From Streptomyces sp. ITFR-16 (GTDB lineage Bacteria > Actinomycetota > Actinomycetes > Streptomycetales > Streptomycetaceae): a stretch of DNA of 64,000 nt. The translations under genes and the position numbers were made by a program. Positions 8,261 through 17,198 of the stretch are shown one piece after another. A model generated the notes under the pieces. That model did no database searches, had not been told where the DNA came from, and saw only the letters and a list, made by a program, of their open reading frames with translations. Within the stretch, counting starts at the first letter, position 1. Each line of letters begins with the position of its first letter. The stretch spans positions 62,001 through 126,000 of the forward strand of contig NZ_CP134609.1 in NCBI RefSeq assembly GCF_031844705.1. Direction: 5' to 3'.

Positions 8261-8887
8261 ATGCCGTCGGCCGATCGTCGTCTTCAGCCACGTCGCAAGC
8301 CCCGCCAAGTACGCGCCGAGCTCACCCGTGAGCGCATCCTGACCGCCGCTGCTCACGTTTTCGCGGAGTACGGCTACGCCGCCGGCACCACCAATCGCAT
8401 CGCGGAGCGCGCCCGCATCTCCATCGGCTCGCTCTACCAGTACTTCCCGAACAAGGACGCCATCCTGGCCGAGCTGGTGGTGCGGCACATCGACCGCGGC
8501 GCCTGGCAGGACACCGACCGGCTCGACCTCTCCCCCGGCACGCTGAGGACGGTCGTGCGTGCCCTGGTGCGCGATGCGATCGACCACCACCGCGACGACC
8601 CGCAACTGCTGCGGATCATGATCGAGAAGGCGGCGTTCTCGAAGGACGTGGTCGACACGATCGACCGGCACGGCCGGCAGCGCGTCGCCCAGGTGCACGA
8701 CGTCCTCGCCCGGCATCCCGACGTACGTGTGCGCGACCTCGGCCTCGCCGCCGAACTGATCGTGACCACCGTGGAGATGAACACGCACAAGCTCATGGCC
8801 GATCCGCGCACCACCTCCGTCGAGCGGTTCGAGGACGAGCTGGTGGACCTGGTGACCCGCTACCTGCTCGGCGATCAGCAGCCGTAG
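8261..8887 (+). CDS. TetR-family transcriptional regulator
   Basis: This 208-aa TetR regulator has a standard helix-turn-helix, TNRIAERARISIGSLYQYFP, near residues 48-67. The ATG at 8261 is preceded by GAGGAG at a loose spacing. The gap to the divergent split-barrel protein contains small palindromes (TTGT-GA-ACAA at 8201-8210 and an imperfect AAAGCTCAGCTCTTT at 8210-8224), weak operator candidates. Confidence 0.85.
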   Translation: MPSADRRLQPRRKPRQVRAELTRERILTAAAHVFAEYGYAAGTTNRIAERARISIGSLYQYFPNKDAILAELVVRHIDRGAWQDTDRLDLSPGTLRTVVRALVRDAIDHHRDDPQLLRIMIEKAAFSKDVVDTIDRHGRQRVAQVHDVLARHPDVRVRDLGLAAELIVTTVEMNTHKLMADPRTTSVERFEDELVDLVTRYLLGDQQP

Positions 8888-8900
8888 CCGAAGCGGTTCG

Positions 8901-9566
8901 TCAGAGACGGCAGCTGATCTCGAGGCCGTCCTCCACGGGGAAGGTGACGCTGTGGTAGCCGTTGGCGGTGTCGCGTACGTGGTCGAGGTACCGGGCCAGG
9001 CCGGGGAGGTCGACGTCGTCGGCGACGACGAGGGTGCCGGGGGCGATGTGGGGTTCCAGCAGCCGCAGGACGGGCAGGCAGAGGTCCTTCCACCCGTCCA
9101 GGAACAGGAAGTCGACCGGCCGGCCCAGTGCGGCGAGTGTCCGCAGGGCGTCCCCCTCCAGCACGGTGATCACGTCGTCGAGGCCGGTGTCGGCGAAGGT
9201 CGCGCGGGCGGCGGCCGCCTTGGTGCGATTCATCTCCGTGGTGATGACCCGGCCCGTGCCGTTGTCGCGCACGGCCGAGGCGAGATGCAGGGTGGAGATG
9301 CCGTATGAGGTGCCGAACTCGACGACGGTGGCGGGCCCGGTGGCGCGGACGAGGTTGTACAGGAGCTTGCCGCCGTCGGCGGAGATCGGCATGTAGACGT
9401 CCTGTGCCGCGTCGGCCTGCTCCTGTGCGGTCAGCGCGTCCGGGTCGTACGGCTGGACGTCCGCCATGCGTGCCACGGTCTGGCCGTCACGGCCGGCGGC
9501 TTCGAACATGCGGGTCAGCGCTGCTGCGACACGGGGTTCTGCGAGGGTGTACGGGTGCGTGGGCAT
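8901..9566 (-). CDS. Class I SAM-dependent O-methyltransferase
   Basis: This 221-aa methyltransferase resembles the metal-dependent catechol/caffeoyl-CoA O-methyltransferase class. The SAM site is VVEFGTSYGIST at 81-92; the acidic end of strand 2 is TTEMNRTK (109-116), and FLFLDGWK (153-160) contains an Asp typical of the metal site. AAGGAG precedes the ATG. It follows the SDR gene at 9681 by about 115 bases on the same strand and may belong to the transcription unit starting at the efflux gene (12175). Substrate unknown. Confidence 0.8.
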   Translation of the reverse strand: MPTHPYTLAEPRVAAALTRMFEAAGRDGQTVARMADVQPYDPDALTAQEQADAAQDVYMPISADGGKLLYNLVRATGPATVVEFGTSYGISTLHLASAVRDNGTGRVITTEMNRTKAAAARATFADTGLDDVITVLEGDALRTLAALGRPVDFLFLDGWKDLCLPVLRLLEPHIAPGTLVVADDVDLPGLARYLDHVRDTANGYHSVTFPVEDGLEISCRL

Positions 9567-9680
9567 GGTGGGCCGGCTCCTTCGGGATGATTTTCGCGGG
9601 GAGTTGGTGGTGGGAGGGCGACCGCAGCGGGCCGCCCTCGGGTGTGGCAGCGGGGCGCCCTCCGGTGTGGCGGCGGGGCG

Positions 9681-10574
9681 TCAGGCGGTGTACGCGCCTG
9701 CGGCGATGTCCGCGAGCAGGCCCGGGCCGGTGGGCTCCCAGGCGAGGAGTTCCCTCGTCAGGTCGCTGGACGCGGTCATGGTCGAGGCGAAGAAGCGGCC
9801 GACGAAGCCGAAATGGGCTCCGGCGTCCTGCGGGTCGATGGAGACGACCGGCAGGCCGAGGGCGTCTCCGATCGCTTCCGCGATCGCCCTGGTGGTGACG
9901 CTCTCCTCGGCGACGACGTGCAGGCGGGACCCCGCGGGTGCCTGCTCCATGCCGAGGCGGACGAGGCGGGCCGCGTCGTCGCGGTGCACCGCCGCCCAGG
10001 AGGCGGAGCCGTCTGCGATGTAGCCGGAGACTCCCTGCTTGCGGGCGACGGCGGTGAGGAAGTCGACGAACCCCCAGTCGCCCCGGCCGTGCACGCTCGG
10101 CGCGAACCTGGTGATCACGGTCCGCACGCCTTGGGCCACATGGTCCAGGGCGAGATTCTCGCTGCCGCCCCGGTTGGAGTCGGGGCCGACGGCCGGTGAC
10201 ACGTCGTCCTCGGTGGCGGGCCGGCCCTCGACGAGGCCGGAGAGCGGTGCGGCGACGACGAACGGGCGGCCGGTGCCGGCCAGGGCGTCGCCGAGGATCT
10301 GGACCGCGGCGCGTTCGGAGCGGTCGGACTCGGCGGGGTTGCCCCAGTCGTGCTTGTTGGCCAGGTGGATGACCGCGTCCGCCCGGGCGGCGCCTCGGCG
10401 GAGCGAGTCGAGGTCGTCCAGGTCGCCCCGGAGGACGCCTGCGCCCTTGGCGGTGAGAGCCTGCTCGGACCGGTCGGACCGGGCCAGGCCGGTGACCTCG
10501 TGGCCGGAGGTGAGGAGTTCATCGACGACGGCGGATCCGATCCAGCCGGTGGCTCCGGTGACAAATGCACGCAT
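9681..10574 (-). CDS. NAD(P)-dependent epimerase/dehydratase-like SDR (atypical)
   Basis: This 297-aa extended-type SDR starts with the nucleotide-binding motif VTGATGWIGSAVV. The usual catalytic Tyr-x-x-x-Lys is not seen; the equivalent region reads RGGSENLALD, a pattern found in atypical SDR groups. The ATG at 10574 has GGAGG at eight bases. It lies between the MFS gene upstream and the O-methyltransferase downstream, all on the minus strand, suggesting a small TetR-controlled detoxification or tailoring unit. The biochemical reaction cannot be predicted. Confidence 0.78.
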   Translation of the reverse strand: MRAFVTGATGWIGSAVVDELLTSGHEVTGLARSDRSEQALTAKGAGVLRGDLDDLDSLRRGAARADAVIHLANKHDWGNPAESDRSERAAVQILGDALAGTGRPFVVAAPLSGLVEGRPATEDDVSPAVGPDSNRGGSENLALDHVAQGVRTVITRFAPSVHGRGDWGFVDFLTAVARKQGVSGYIADGSASWAAVHRDDAARLVRLGMEQAPAGSRLHVVAEESVTTRAIAEAIGDALGLPVVSIDPQDAGAHFGFVGRFFASTMTASSDLTRELLAWEPTGPGLLADIAAGAYTA

Positions 10575-10681
10575 GAGTATGGCCTCCTTCGCCCCGAACG
10601 GGGCGTGTGGATGGTGGTGTTCGAGGATTTCCGGGTCGCAGGGCACAAGGGCCCCGAGTCGGGTGGTGGGTGGCCCCGCCG

Positions 10682-12175
10682 CTACTGCGGGGTGGTGCGC
10701 CGGGCGCGGCAGGCGCCGGCGACGACGGGGGCTCCTGCGAGGAGCACGACGAGGGCGGCGGCGCGCAGCGCGGTGTCGGCGCCGTGGGTGAACGCGTCGG
10801 TGATGGCGGTGTGGTCCGCCGGGGCGAGCGTGAGCGCTTCCTTCACCGTGCGCGGGAGTGGTGTGTGGCGGCCGAGGTCGGCCGGCAGGTGGTGGGTGAA
10901 CCCGGCGGTGAGGATGGTTCCAACGACGGCCACGCCCAGGGCGCTGCCCAGTTCGCGGGTCGCGGACTGGAGCCCTCCGGCGATGCCCGCCCGCTCGACG
11001 GGCAGGGCGGAGGCGATCTGGGCGGTCAGGCAGGGCGCGGCCAGCATGATGCCGAGTCCGATGACGACCAGTCCGGCCGCGTACACGGGGTAGGCCATGG
11101 TCGAGGCGTACGAGAGGCCGAGCAGGCCGCCGCTGGTGAGCAGGAAGGCTGCGGAGAGGGTCGCGGGGACGCCGATGCGGCCGATGAGCGCGGGGACGTA
11201 GCGGGTGCCCACCAGGAGCGGCACGGTCAGCGGGATGATCCCGAGCCCCGCCTGGAGGACGGTGAAGCCCCGGCCGTACTGCAGGAGTGAGGCGTTGACG
11301 TAGAAGAGTCCGAAGTTCCCGAAGAAGACGAGGGTCATGCCGAGGGCGGCGCTGCTGAGTGCCGGATTGCGGAACAGCCGGGGGTCGAGCATGGGGTGGG
11401 GGACGCGCAGTTCTACGCGCACCCACCACGCGCCCAGCAGGATGCCGCAGGCGAAGGCGGTGAGGACGAGCGTGCCGGCCCAGCCCTGTTCGGGTCCTTC
11501 GATGATGCCGATGAGCAGGGCCACGACGGCGGCCACGAACAGCAGTGTGCCGGGCAGGTCGAGGGTGCGCTCGTGGCGGGCGCTGCGCGGCGCGGACCGC
11601 GCCGCCCAGGCCAGGCAGCAGGCCGCGACGAGGGCGACCGCCGCGAACAGGGCGCGCCAGGAGCCCGCGCTCAGCACCGCTCCCCCGCCGACGTTGCCGA
11701 CGACGCCGCCGATGCCGGTGGCCGCCGCCCAGATGGCCAGTGCGTGCGGGCGCCGGGCGGGAGCGGTGGCGTGCAGGAGGATGCCGACGCAGTTGGGCAG
11801 GACGCAGGCCGCGCCGAGGCCCGTGACGGCGCGTCCGATCAGCATGATCGGCACGTTCGGTGCCAGAGCCGACACGACGGCGCCGCCCGCGAATATGCCG
11901 AGTCCCGCGAGCAGGACGCCCTTGCGTCCGAGCTTGTCGCCGGCGGCGCCGGCGGGGATGACCAGGCAGGCGAAGATCACGACATAGGCGTCGACGATCC
12001 ACAGCAGGTCCGACGAGGTCGGCCGCAGAGAACTCGCGGCCAGCTGCGGCACCGCGAGGTTGATCGCCGCGACGAACCCGACGACCAGGGCGGTGCACAC
12101 GCTCATGCAGGCGAGCACCGGGCCGGACCGCTGCGTCGGTGCCGGGCGCACGGCGACTTCCGGTAGGGGAGCCAT
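10682..12175 (-). CDS. MFS efflux transporter, DHA2 type
   Basis: This 497-aa polytopic protein of the 14-helix drug exporter class has motif A as GAAGDKLGRKGVLL. Motif C is seen less clearly around GGVVGNVGGGAVL. The predicted role is proton-driven export. The ATG at 12175 has AAGGAA upstream. It is divergent from the TetR gene at 12338; two operators sharing a CACCGTG core occupy the gap. It probably heads a transcription unit with the SDR and O-methyltransferase genes. Confidence 0.88.
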   Translation of the reverse strand: MAPLPEVAVRPAPTQRSGPVLACMSVCTALVVGFVAAINLAVPQLAASSLRPTSSDLLWIVDAYVVIFACLVIPAGAAGDKLGRKGVLLAGLGIFAGGAVVSALAPNVPIMLIGRAVTGLGAACVLPNCVGILLHATAPARRPHALAIWAAATGIGGVVGNVGGGAVLSAGSWRALFAAVALVAACCLAWAARSAPRSARHERTLDLPGTLLFVAAVVALLIGIIEGPEQGWAGTLVLTAFACGILLGAWWVRVELRVPHPMLDPRLFRNPALSSAALGMTLVFFGNFGLFYVNASLLQYGRGFTVLQAGLGIIPLTVPLLVGTRYVPALIGRIGVPATLSAAFLLTSGGLLGLSYASTMAYPVYAAGLVVIGLGIMLAAPCLTAQIASALPVERAGIAGGLQSATRELGSALGVAVVGTILTAGFTHHLPADLGRHTPLPRTVKEALTLAPADHTAITDAFTHGADTALRAAALVVLLAGAPVVAGACRARRTTPQ

Positions 12176-12270
12176 TGCTCTCGATTCCTTCAGGGGGGCG
12201 GGACGTGGAGCACGGCCGGGCGGTACCGGCGGACCCTTCCGGGAACGGGCAAGGGCGGGCCGGACACCCA

Positions 12271-12295
12271 TTTACGAGTCACCGTGCACCGTAAA
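12271..12295. promoter_or_regulatory. TetR operator A (TTTACG ... CACCGTG ... CGTAAA)
   Basis: A 25-base palindrome has perfect outer arms TTTACG/CGTAAA and a perfect inner core CAC-C-GTG centred at 12283, with three mismatched pairs between them. It lies between the MFS and TetR genes. Confidence 0.6.
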
Positions 12296-12306
12296 GGTAA
12301 CACATG

Positions 12307-12331
12307 CGAGACACCGTGCCTCGTATAAAGT
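12307..12331. promoter_or_regulatory. TetR operator B and -10 box of the leaderless tetR gene
   Basis: CGAGACAC-C-GTGCCTCG (12307-12323, one mismatch) repeats the CACCGTG core of operator A, 32 bases centre to centre, about three helical turns. It directly abuts a -10-like TAAAGT (12326-12331) that is followed by six bases and the tetR ATG. This suggests autoregulation. Confidence 0.6.
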
Positions 12332-12337
12332 GGCGGC

Positions 12338-12916
12338 ATGGTGGATGGAAGCGGCCGCGGACGGCCTCGCAGTGAAAGCGCACGCACCGCCGTGCTGCAC
12401 GCCGTCGACGACCTCCTGGTCGACGTCGGGTACGCCGCCCTGACCATGAAGGGCATCGCCGAGCGGGCGGGCGTGGGCCGTCAGACCGTGTACCGCTGGT
12501 GGTCGAACAAGGCGGAGGTCCTGTACGAGGCCAGCGCCCTCGACGCCCAGAAGGAACTTTCGGTCGCCCGCAGCGACGACCCCCGCAAGGACGTCGAGTC
12601 CTACCTCGACGCCCTCGTCACGTTTCTCTCCCGCTCCCACGCGGGCGCGGCCTACCGGGCGCTGATGGGCGAAGCCCAGCACGACGCGGATGTCGCCGCG
12701 CTGCTCTCGTCGCGCGATGTCCTCGGGGAGAGCGCCGCGGAAGTCGTGGAGGCGGTGCGGCGGTCCAGCGGCACCGCTCTCTCGCTGGAACAGGCGACGG
12801 CGCTGCTGATCGGCCCGCCGTTCTTCCACATCCTGTCCGGGCGCGACGCGGACACCATCGACACCGCGCAGCTCGCGGAGGAGTTCGTGCGTACGTTGAA
12901 CCACCGGAGGGCCTGA
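12338..12916 (+). CDS. TetR-family transcriptional regulator
   Basis: This 192-aa TetR protein begins GRGRPRSESA and has the helix-turn-helix MKGIAERAGVGRQTVYRWWS near residues 36-55. WW in the recognition region is common in one TetR subgroup. There is no Shine-Dalgarno; TAAAGT lies six bases before the ATG, so the transcript is likely leaderless. It is divergent from the MFS gene, with two operators in between. It is followed by a long GC-rich stem-loop. Confidence 0.88.
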   Translation: MVDGSGRGRPRSESARTAVLHAVDDLLVDVGYAALTMKGIAERAGVGRQTVYRWWSNKAEVLYEASALDAQKELSVARSDDPRKDVESYLDALVTFLSRSHAGAAYRALMGEAQHDADVAALLSSRDVLGESAAEVVEAVRRSSGTALSLEQATALLIGPPFFHILSGRDADTIDTAQLAEEFVRTLNHRRA

Positions 12917-12943
12917 GCCACGCCCGGCGCGCCCGCCGGCATG

Positions 12944-12980
12944 GCTCGGCCCGGGGCGGCACCCCGCCCCGGGCCGAGAG
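12944..12980. terminator. Bidirectional stem-loop terminator
   Basis: CTCGGCCCGGGGCGG (12945-12959) pairs perfectly with 12964-12978, leaving a 4-base loop. It sits between the convergent TetR (ends 12916) and methyltransferase (ends 12998) genes. Confidence 0.7.
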
Positions 12981-12997
12981 CTGTCTTCGTTGCGGTG

Positions 12998-13906
12998 TTA
13001 CGCGCGGGGCTTGTCCGCGAACACCCATCGGTTGCCGGCCAGCGCGTCGTTCGGCTCGGGCAGCGGGCCGCGTCCGTGATGCCGGGTGAAGTCGAAGGGG
13101 GTGTGCACCGACGCGGACCAGCCCCTGCCCTCCAGATCACCGACGGAGTCGGGCCGCGGCTCCCTGTCGAACAGGTGGAGCAGGTCGATGCCGATCTGGT
13201 CGGCCGTCGAGGTGTAGAGCGCGCTGTCGCGGTATTCCAGCAGGTCCTTCTCGAGCTTGACCTCGAACGCCAGGGCGCTCCCCGCCGGGCTCAGCCGGTC
13301 CACGGTGTCGATGAGGTGTGTCTCGGCGGCGGCCGGCAGATAGAACAGCAGCCCCTCGGCGAGCCAGACGCTCGGCGCGGTCGCGTCGAGGCCCGCGCCG
13401 GCGAGTGCTCCGACCCAGTCGGCGCGCAGGTCGACCGGGACGGGCACGCGCGCCGCCTTCGGCTTCGCCGACAGCCCGTCGAGCACGTTCCGCTTGAACT
13501 CCAGCACGCCTTCCCTGTCGATCTCGAAGAGCACGCAGCCGGAGGGCCAGTCGAGCCGGAAGGCGCGGGAGTCCAGCCCCGCCCCGAACAGCACCACTTG
13601 GCGCAGCTCCCCCGTGTGCACGGATCTGAGCAGGAAGTCGTCGAGGACGCGCGTCCGCAGACCGAAGTAGCGCGCGAACCGGCCCCACAGCGGGTTCGCG
13701 TCGCCGTCCGGGACCTGTTGCGGGTGGACCGGCCAGCGTGCGGAGGCCGGTGCGGCGCGCACGAAGTGCTCCGCGTAGACGTCCCGTGCCAGGGAGTCGG
13801 GGCGGTGGGTCTCGATCGCCCGTGCTGCGGCGACCATCAGGGCGGTCACGCCCACTCCTCCTTCGACGCCTTCCACGTCGGTGGCGCGATGCGTTGTTCC
13901 GACCAC
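12998..13906 (-). CDS. SAM-dependent methyltransferase, leucine-carboxyl methyltransferase (PPM) family
   Basis: This 302-aa protein has the hallmarks of the LCMT/PPM family: LRTRVLDDFLL, VVLFGAGLDSRAFRLDW as SAM motif I, FEIDRE as motif II and VWLAEGLLFYLP as motif IV. Actinobacterial members methylate carboxyl or other oxygen groups of small molecules. The GTG at 13906 has GGAGGAAAC immediately before it. It is the last gene of an operon with the alcohol dehydrogenase (30-base gap), aldehyde dehydrogenase and MfnB-type synthase. Carboxyl methylation of a furan acid is one possible role, purely by context. Confidence 0.82.
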   Translation of the reverse strand: MVGTTHRATDVEGVEGGVGVTALMVAAARAIETHRPDSLARDVYAEHFVRAAPASARWPVHPQQVPDGDANPLWGRFARYFGLRTRVLDDFLLRSVHTGELRQVVLFGAGLDSRAFRLDWPSGCVLFEIDREGVLEFKRNVLDGLSAKPKAARVPVPVDLRADWVGALAGAGLDATAPSVWLAEGLLFYLPAAAETHLIDTVDRLSPAGSALAFEVKLEKDLLEYRDSALYTSTADQIGIDLLHLFDREPRPDSVGDLEGRGWSASVHTPFDFTRHHGRGPLPEPNDALAGNRWVFADKPRA

Positions 13907-13936
13907 GTTTCCTCCATTGGCGAGCTGTGCTGAGTC

Positions 13937-15025
13937 CTACGGGATCAGGACGGGTTTGACGACGCGGCCGGCTTCGCAGTCGCGCTCGGCCTCGTCGATG
14001 TCGGCGAGCGGATACGTACGGATCAGCTCGTCGAAGGGGAAGCGCCCGGCCTGCCACAGCCCCGTCAGCCGGGGAATCAGCAGCCCCGGCACCGCGTCCC
14101 CCTCGCAGATGTGGGAGATCCTCCTGCCCCGGTCCAGCGCCCCCGGCTCCAGGGGCAGCGCGCTGTGGAGGCGCGCCACCAGGCCGAGGTGCCCGGTCGG
14201 GCGCAGGGCCCGGAGCGCGTCGTTGATCAGCTGGGCGGAGGCCGTGGTGTCCAGCGCGTAGTGGGCGCCGCCGTCGGTCAGGCGCCGGATGCGGCCGGGC
14301 AGATCGGGCGACGACGCGTGGAGCGGGGTCGCGCCGAACCGCTCGGCGAGGGCGAGTCGTTCGGGGTGCCGGTCGACGGCCACCGTCAGTGCTCCGGAGG
14401 CGGTGGCCGCCATCACCGCCGCCAGGCCCACCGCTCCCGCGCCGAGGACCGTGACACTGTCGCCGGGCCCGGCGCCGAAGGAGTTGAGGACCGCGCCGGC
14501 GCCGGTGAGGAACCCGCAGCCCAGCGGTCCGAGCAGTTCGATCGGCAGCGAGGGGTCGACCCGTACGGCGTTGCGCGCCCGGACCACCGCGTACTCGGCG
14601 AACGAGGACTGGCCGAACCAGCGCGGGGCCAGTTCGCCCCCGGTCCCGTCGGTGAACCGCTCGGCGTTCTCCTTGCGCCCGCCGAAGAGGTTCAGCGGGG
14701 CGAACGAGTCGCAGTAGGCGGGCGCACCGCCCAGACAGCTCCGGCAGTTGCCGCAGGAGTCGAAGCTCAGCACGACGTGGTCGCCGTTGCTCGGAGCGGT
14801 GTGCGGGCCGCCCGTCTCCACCACGACACCGGCGCCTTCGTGGCCGAGTACCGCAGGCAGCGGTGAGCGGCCCGCCGAGCCCCGTACCGCGAGATCGGTC
14901 CGGCACATCCCGCAGCCGGCGATCTTCACGAGGATCTCGCCGTCGGCCGGTCCCCTGTTCAGGATCACCTCCTCGACGGCGAACCGGCTCTCGTAGGAAC
15001 GCAGTACCGCCGCAGCGAACCTCAT
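13937..15025 (-). CDS. Zinc-dependent alcohol dehydrogenase (aryl-alcohol type)
   Basis: This 362-aa medium-chain alcohol dehydrogenase has catalytic zinc ligands C41 (CRTD), H62 (GHEGAG) and the Cys in LGPLGCGFLTG. The structural zinc site is C91, C94, C97 and C105. The Rossmann motif is LGAGAVGLAAV. The GCGFxTG signature is typical of benzyl-alcohol and class III-like enzymes that interconvert alcohols and aldehydes. GGAGG seven bases upstream supports the ATG at 15025, which begins two bases after the aldehyde dehydrogenase stop. In this operon it could oxidise or form a hydroxymethyl group on a furan. Confidence 0.86.
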   Translation of the reverse strand: MRFAAAVLRSYESRFAVEEVILNRGPADGEILVKIAGCGMCRTDLAVRGSAGRSPLPAVLGHEGAGVVVETGGPHTAPSNGDHVVLSFDSCGNCRSCLGGAPAYCDSFAPLNLFGGRKENAERFTDGTGGELAPRWFGQSSFAEYAVVRARNAVRVDPSLPIELLGPLGCGFLTGAGAVLNSFGAGPGDSVTVLGAGAVGLAAVMAATASGALTVAVDRHPERLALAERFGATPLHASSPDLPGRIRRLTDGGAHYALDTTASAQLINDALRALRPTGHLGLVARLHSALPLEPGALDRGRRISHICEGDAVPGLLIPRLTGLWQAGRFPFDELIRTYPLADIDEAERDCEAGRVVKPVLIP

Positions 15026-15027
15026 CG

Positions 15028-16434
15028 TCACGCCTCCTCGGGACGGTGGACGACGAACGGCCGGAGGTTGCCGTAGAGCCCCCACGGCCCGCCCGCGACA
15101 CCGACGCCGCTCTGCTTGATGCCGGCGAAGGGCTGGGCGAGGGACAGTTCGGCGTGGTGGTTGACCCAGGCCGTTCCGCACTCCAGCCGGCCGGCCACCT
15201 CCTCGGCCCGGTCGATGTCGGTCCCCCACACCGAGCCGCCGAGTCCGAAGCGGGTGCCGTTGGCCGCGTCGAGCGCCGCGTCGAGGTTCGTGTACGGCAG
15301 CACGGGGAGCACGGGGCCGAACTGCTCCTCCGTCACCACCGGGCTGTGGTGCGGGACATCGGCCAGGATCGTCGGGGCGAAGAAGTAGCCCGGCCGGTCC
15401 AGCCGGTGGCCGCCCGCCACGGCGCGGGCGCCGTCCGCGAGGGCCCGTTCGGTGATGTTCTCGACCCGGGCGAGCTGGGCGGCGTTGTTGATCGGGCCGA
15501 GCCGGGTGTCCGGGTCGGTGCCCGCTCCTACGACCACCGTCCTGGCCTGCTGTGCGAGGGCCTCGACCACGCGGGAGTAGAGCCGGGCCGGGGCGTAGAC
15601 GCGCTTGACCGCCATGCAGACCTGCCCGCAGTTGCGGAAGGCCGCCCAGAACAGCCGCTCCGCGATCCGCTCCACCTCCACGTCGTCCAGCAGGACGGCC
15701 GCGTCGTTGCCGCCCAGCTCCAGCGTGACGCGGGCGAGTGAAGGGACCGCGCCCTGCGCGACGGCCCGTCCGGTGGCGGTCGAACCGGTGAAGGTCACAT
15801 GGCGGATCCCCGGATGGGCCGCGAGGCGGGCGCCGAGGGGTTCGTGGCCGGTGACGATCGTCAGGACGCCCTCGGGGAGTGCGCGGGACATGACCGATGC
15901 CAGCAGCCGGGTGGCGAGAGGGGTGAAGGGAGAGGGCTTGAGGACCATCGTGTTGCCCGCGGCGAGCGCCGGAGCGAACTTCGCGGAGGCGAGCTGGAGA
16001 GGAAAGTTCCACGGGACGATCGCCGCGACGGGCCCGAGCGACCGCCAGCGGACCTCACTGCGCACCGGCCGTCCGTCCGCCAGGGGCTCGGTGCGGGGGC
16101 CGGTCAGCTCGGCGAAGTAGCGCAGGCGGGCCGCCGTGCGGGCGATCTCCATGGACGATTCGGCCAGGGGTTTGCCCTGTTCACGGGTGAGCAAGGGGGC
16201 GAGGTCCGCCTCGGCGGCCTCGACGGCGTCGGCGGCGGCGAGCAGTGCGGTCGTACGGGCGGCGGGATCGGCCCGCCAGCCGCGCCAGGCTTCGTGGGCC
16301 CGTCGCACGACGGCGTCGAGTTCGTCGGGCTGCTGGCCGGGGGCCTCGTCGAAGGCCTCGCCGGTCGCCGGATCGAGAACGGCGAAGGACGCGGTGGCGG
16401 GCGCGGGCAGGTGGAGCGGGTGGGCTGTGACCAT
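15028..16434 (-). CDS. NAD(P)-dependent aldehyde dehydrogenase
   Basis: This 468-aa member of the ALDH superfamily oxidises an aldehyde to the acid. Visible hallmarks are VPWNFPL, LKPSPFTPL for cofactor contact, the FTGSTATG nucleotide loop, the general base Glu in LELGGND and the catalytic Cys in FRNCGQVCMA. NIxE-like and FGPVLPVLPY segments follow. Length is near the family norm. The ATG at 16434 lies eight bases after the MfnB-type gene stop. In this setting a furan carbaldehyde is a reasonable but unproven substrate. Confidence 0.86.
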   Translation of the reverse strand: MVTAHPLHLPAPATASFAVLDPATGEAFDEAPGQQPDELDAVVRRAHEAWRGWRADPAARTTALLAAADAVEAAEADLAPLLTREQGKPLAESSMEIARTAARLRYFAELTGPRTEPLADGRPVRSEVRWRSLGPVAAIVPWNFPLQLASAKFAPALAAGNTMVLKPSPFTPLATRLLASVMSRALPEGVLTIVTGHEPLGARLAAHPGIRHVTFTGSTATGRAVAQGAVPSLARVTLELGGNDAAVLLDDVEVERIAERLFWAAFRNCGQVCMAVKRVYAPARLYSRVVEALAQQARTVVVGAGTDPDTRLGPINNAAQLARVENITERALADGARAVAGGHRLDRPGYFFAPTILADVPHHSPVVTEEQFGPVLPVLPYTNLDAALDAANGTRFGLGGSVWGTDIDRAEEVAGRLECGTAWVNHHAELSLAQPFAGIKQSGVGVAGGPWGLYGNLRPFVVHRPEEA

Positions 16435-16442
16435 GCCGGCGG

Positions 16443-17198
16443 TCAGCTCGCGGTGATGACGGCGGCCGCGTGTTCCCGGCCGTGCCGGTCCATCTCCGCC
16501 CGGAAGGAGGCCACCAGGTGCGGCTGGATCCTTCCGGCGTTGCGGTCGCCGCCCTCGCAGACCGCGCCGCGTACGCCCACGATGTCCGTGCCGATACGGG
16601 TCAGGGCACCCAGGTCCTCCGCCTTGATGCTGCCGGCGAGCGCGGCGAGCAGCCCTGCGTCGTGGGCGAGCCGGACGAACTCCGCGCAGGCGTCGGGCGG
16701 TACGTGGTCGAACAGGCGTGTCCCGTCCTTGATCGCGGTGTCGAGCATGGCCGCGTCGGAGCCGGAGCGGCGGGCGATGTCGGGCAGTGCGAGCGGGTTG
16801 ACGCAGCCGATGCGATGGGCGTCGGCGTATCCCGAGGCGACGACGAAGGCGTCCTGCCGGTATCCCTTCACCGCCCTGACGACCCCTCGCATGACGTCGA
16901 CGGCCTGGTCGGGCGTGGTGCATCCGTAGAGTCCGACCTTGATGTAGGTGGCTCCGGAGACCGCGGCGCCGAGCGCCGCCTGGGCCACTGTGCCGGGCTT
17001 GTAGGGCACGTCTCCCACGGTGGCGGACACCGGCTTGTCCGCCGGGACCGCGTCGCGGATCTCCCTGATGACCCAAGGGAAGTTCGCGCCGAGCGAGCCC
17101 TCGTCCGGCTTTTTCACGTCGACGATGTCGAGGTGTTCCGCCGCCTTCGCGCATTCGAGGGCCTCCTCGACGCTGTCCGGGGAGATGAGAAGCAACAA
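16443..17198 (-). CDS. mfnB: (5-formylfuran-3-yl)methyl phosphate synthase, MfnB-like
   Basis: This TIM-barrel protein closely matches MfnB, which condenses two glyceraldehyde 3-phosphates into the furan of methanofuran in methanogens. Seen here are [14 protein letters not shown] at the start, IDVK-type [14 protein letters not shown] (Schiff-base Lys of the family), [28 protein letters not shown] and [16 protein letters not shown] chose the TTG at 17198 because AAGGAG lies six bases upstream and family members begin at this point. The frame stays open to two ATGs at 17276 and 17279. It heads an operon with ALDH, ADH and a methyltransferase, suggesting a furan metabolite. Streptomyces is not known to make methanofuran. 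Confidence 0.82.
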   Translation of the reverse strand: MLLLISPDSVEEALECAKAAEHLDIVDVKKPDEGSLGANFPWVIREIRDAVPADKPVSATVGDVPYKPGTVAQAALGAAVSGATYIKVGLYGCTTPDQAVDVMRGVVRAVKGYRQDAFVVASGYADAHRIGCVNPLALPDIARRSGSDAAMLDTAIKDGTRLFDHVPPDACAEFVRLAHDAGLLAALAGSIKAEDLGALTRIGTDIVGVRGAVCEGGDRNAGRIQPHLVASFRAEMDRHGREHAAAVITAS

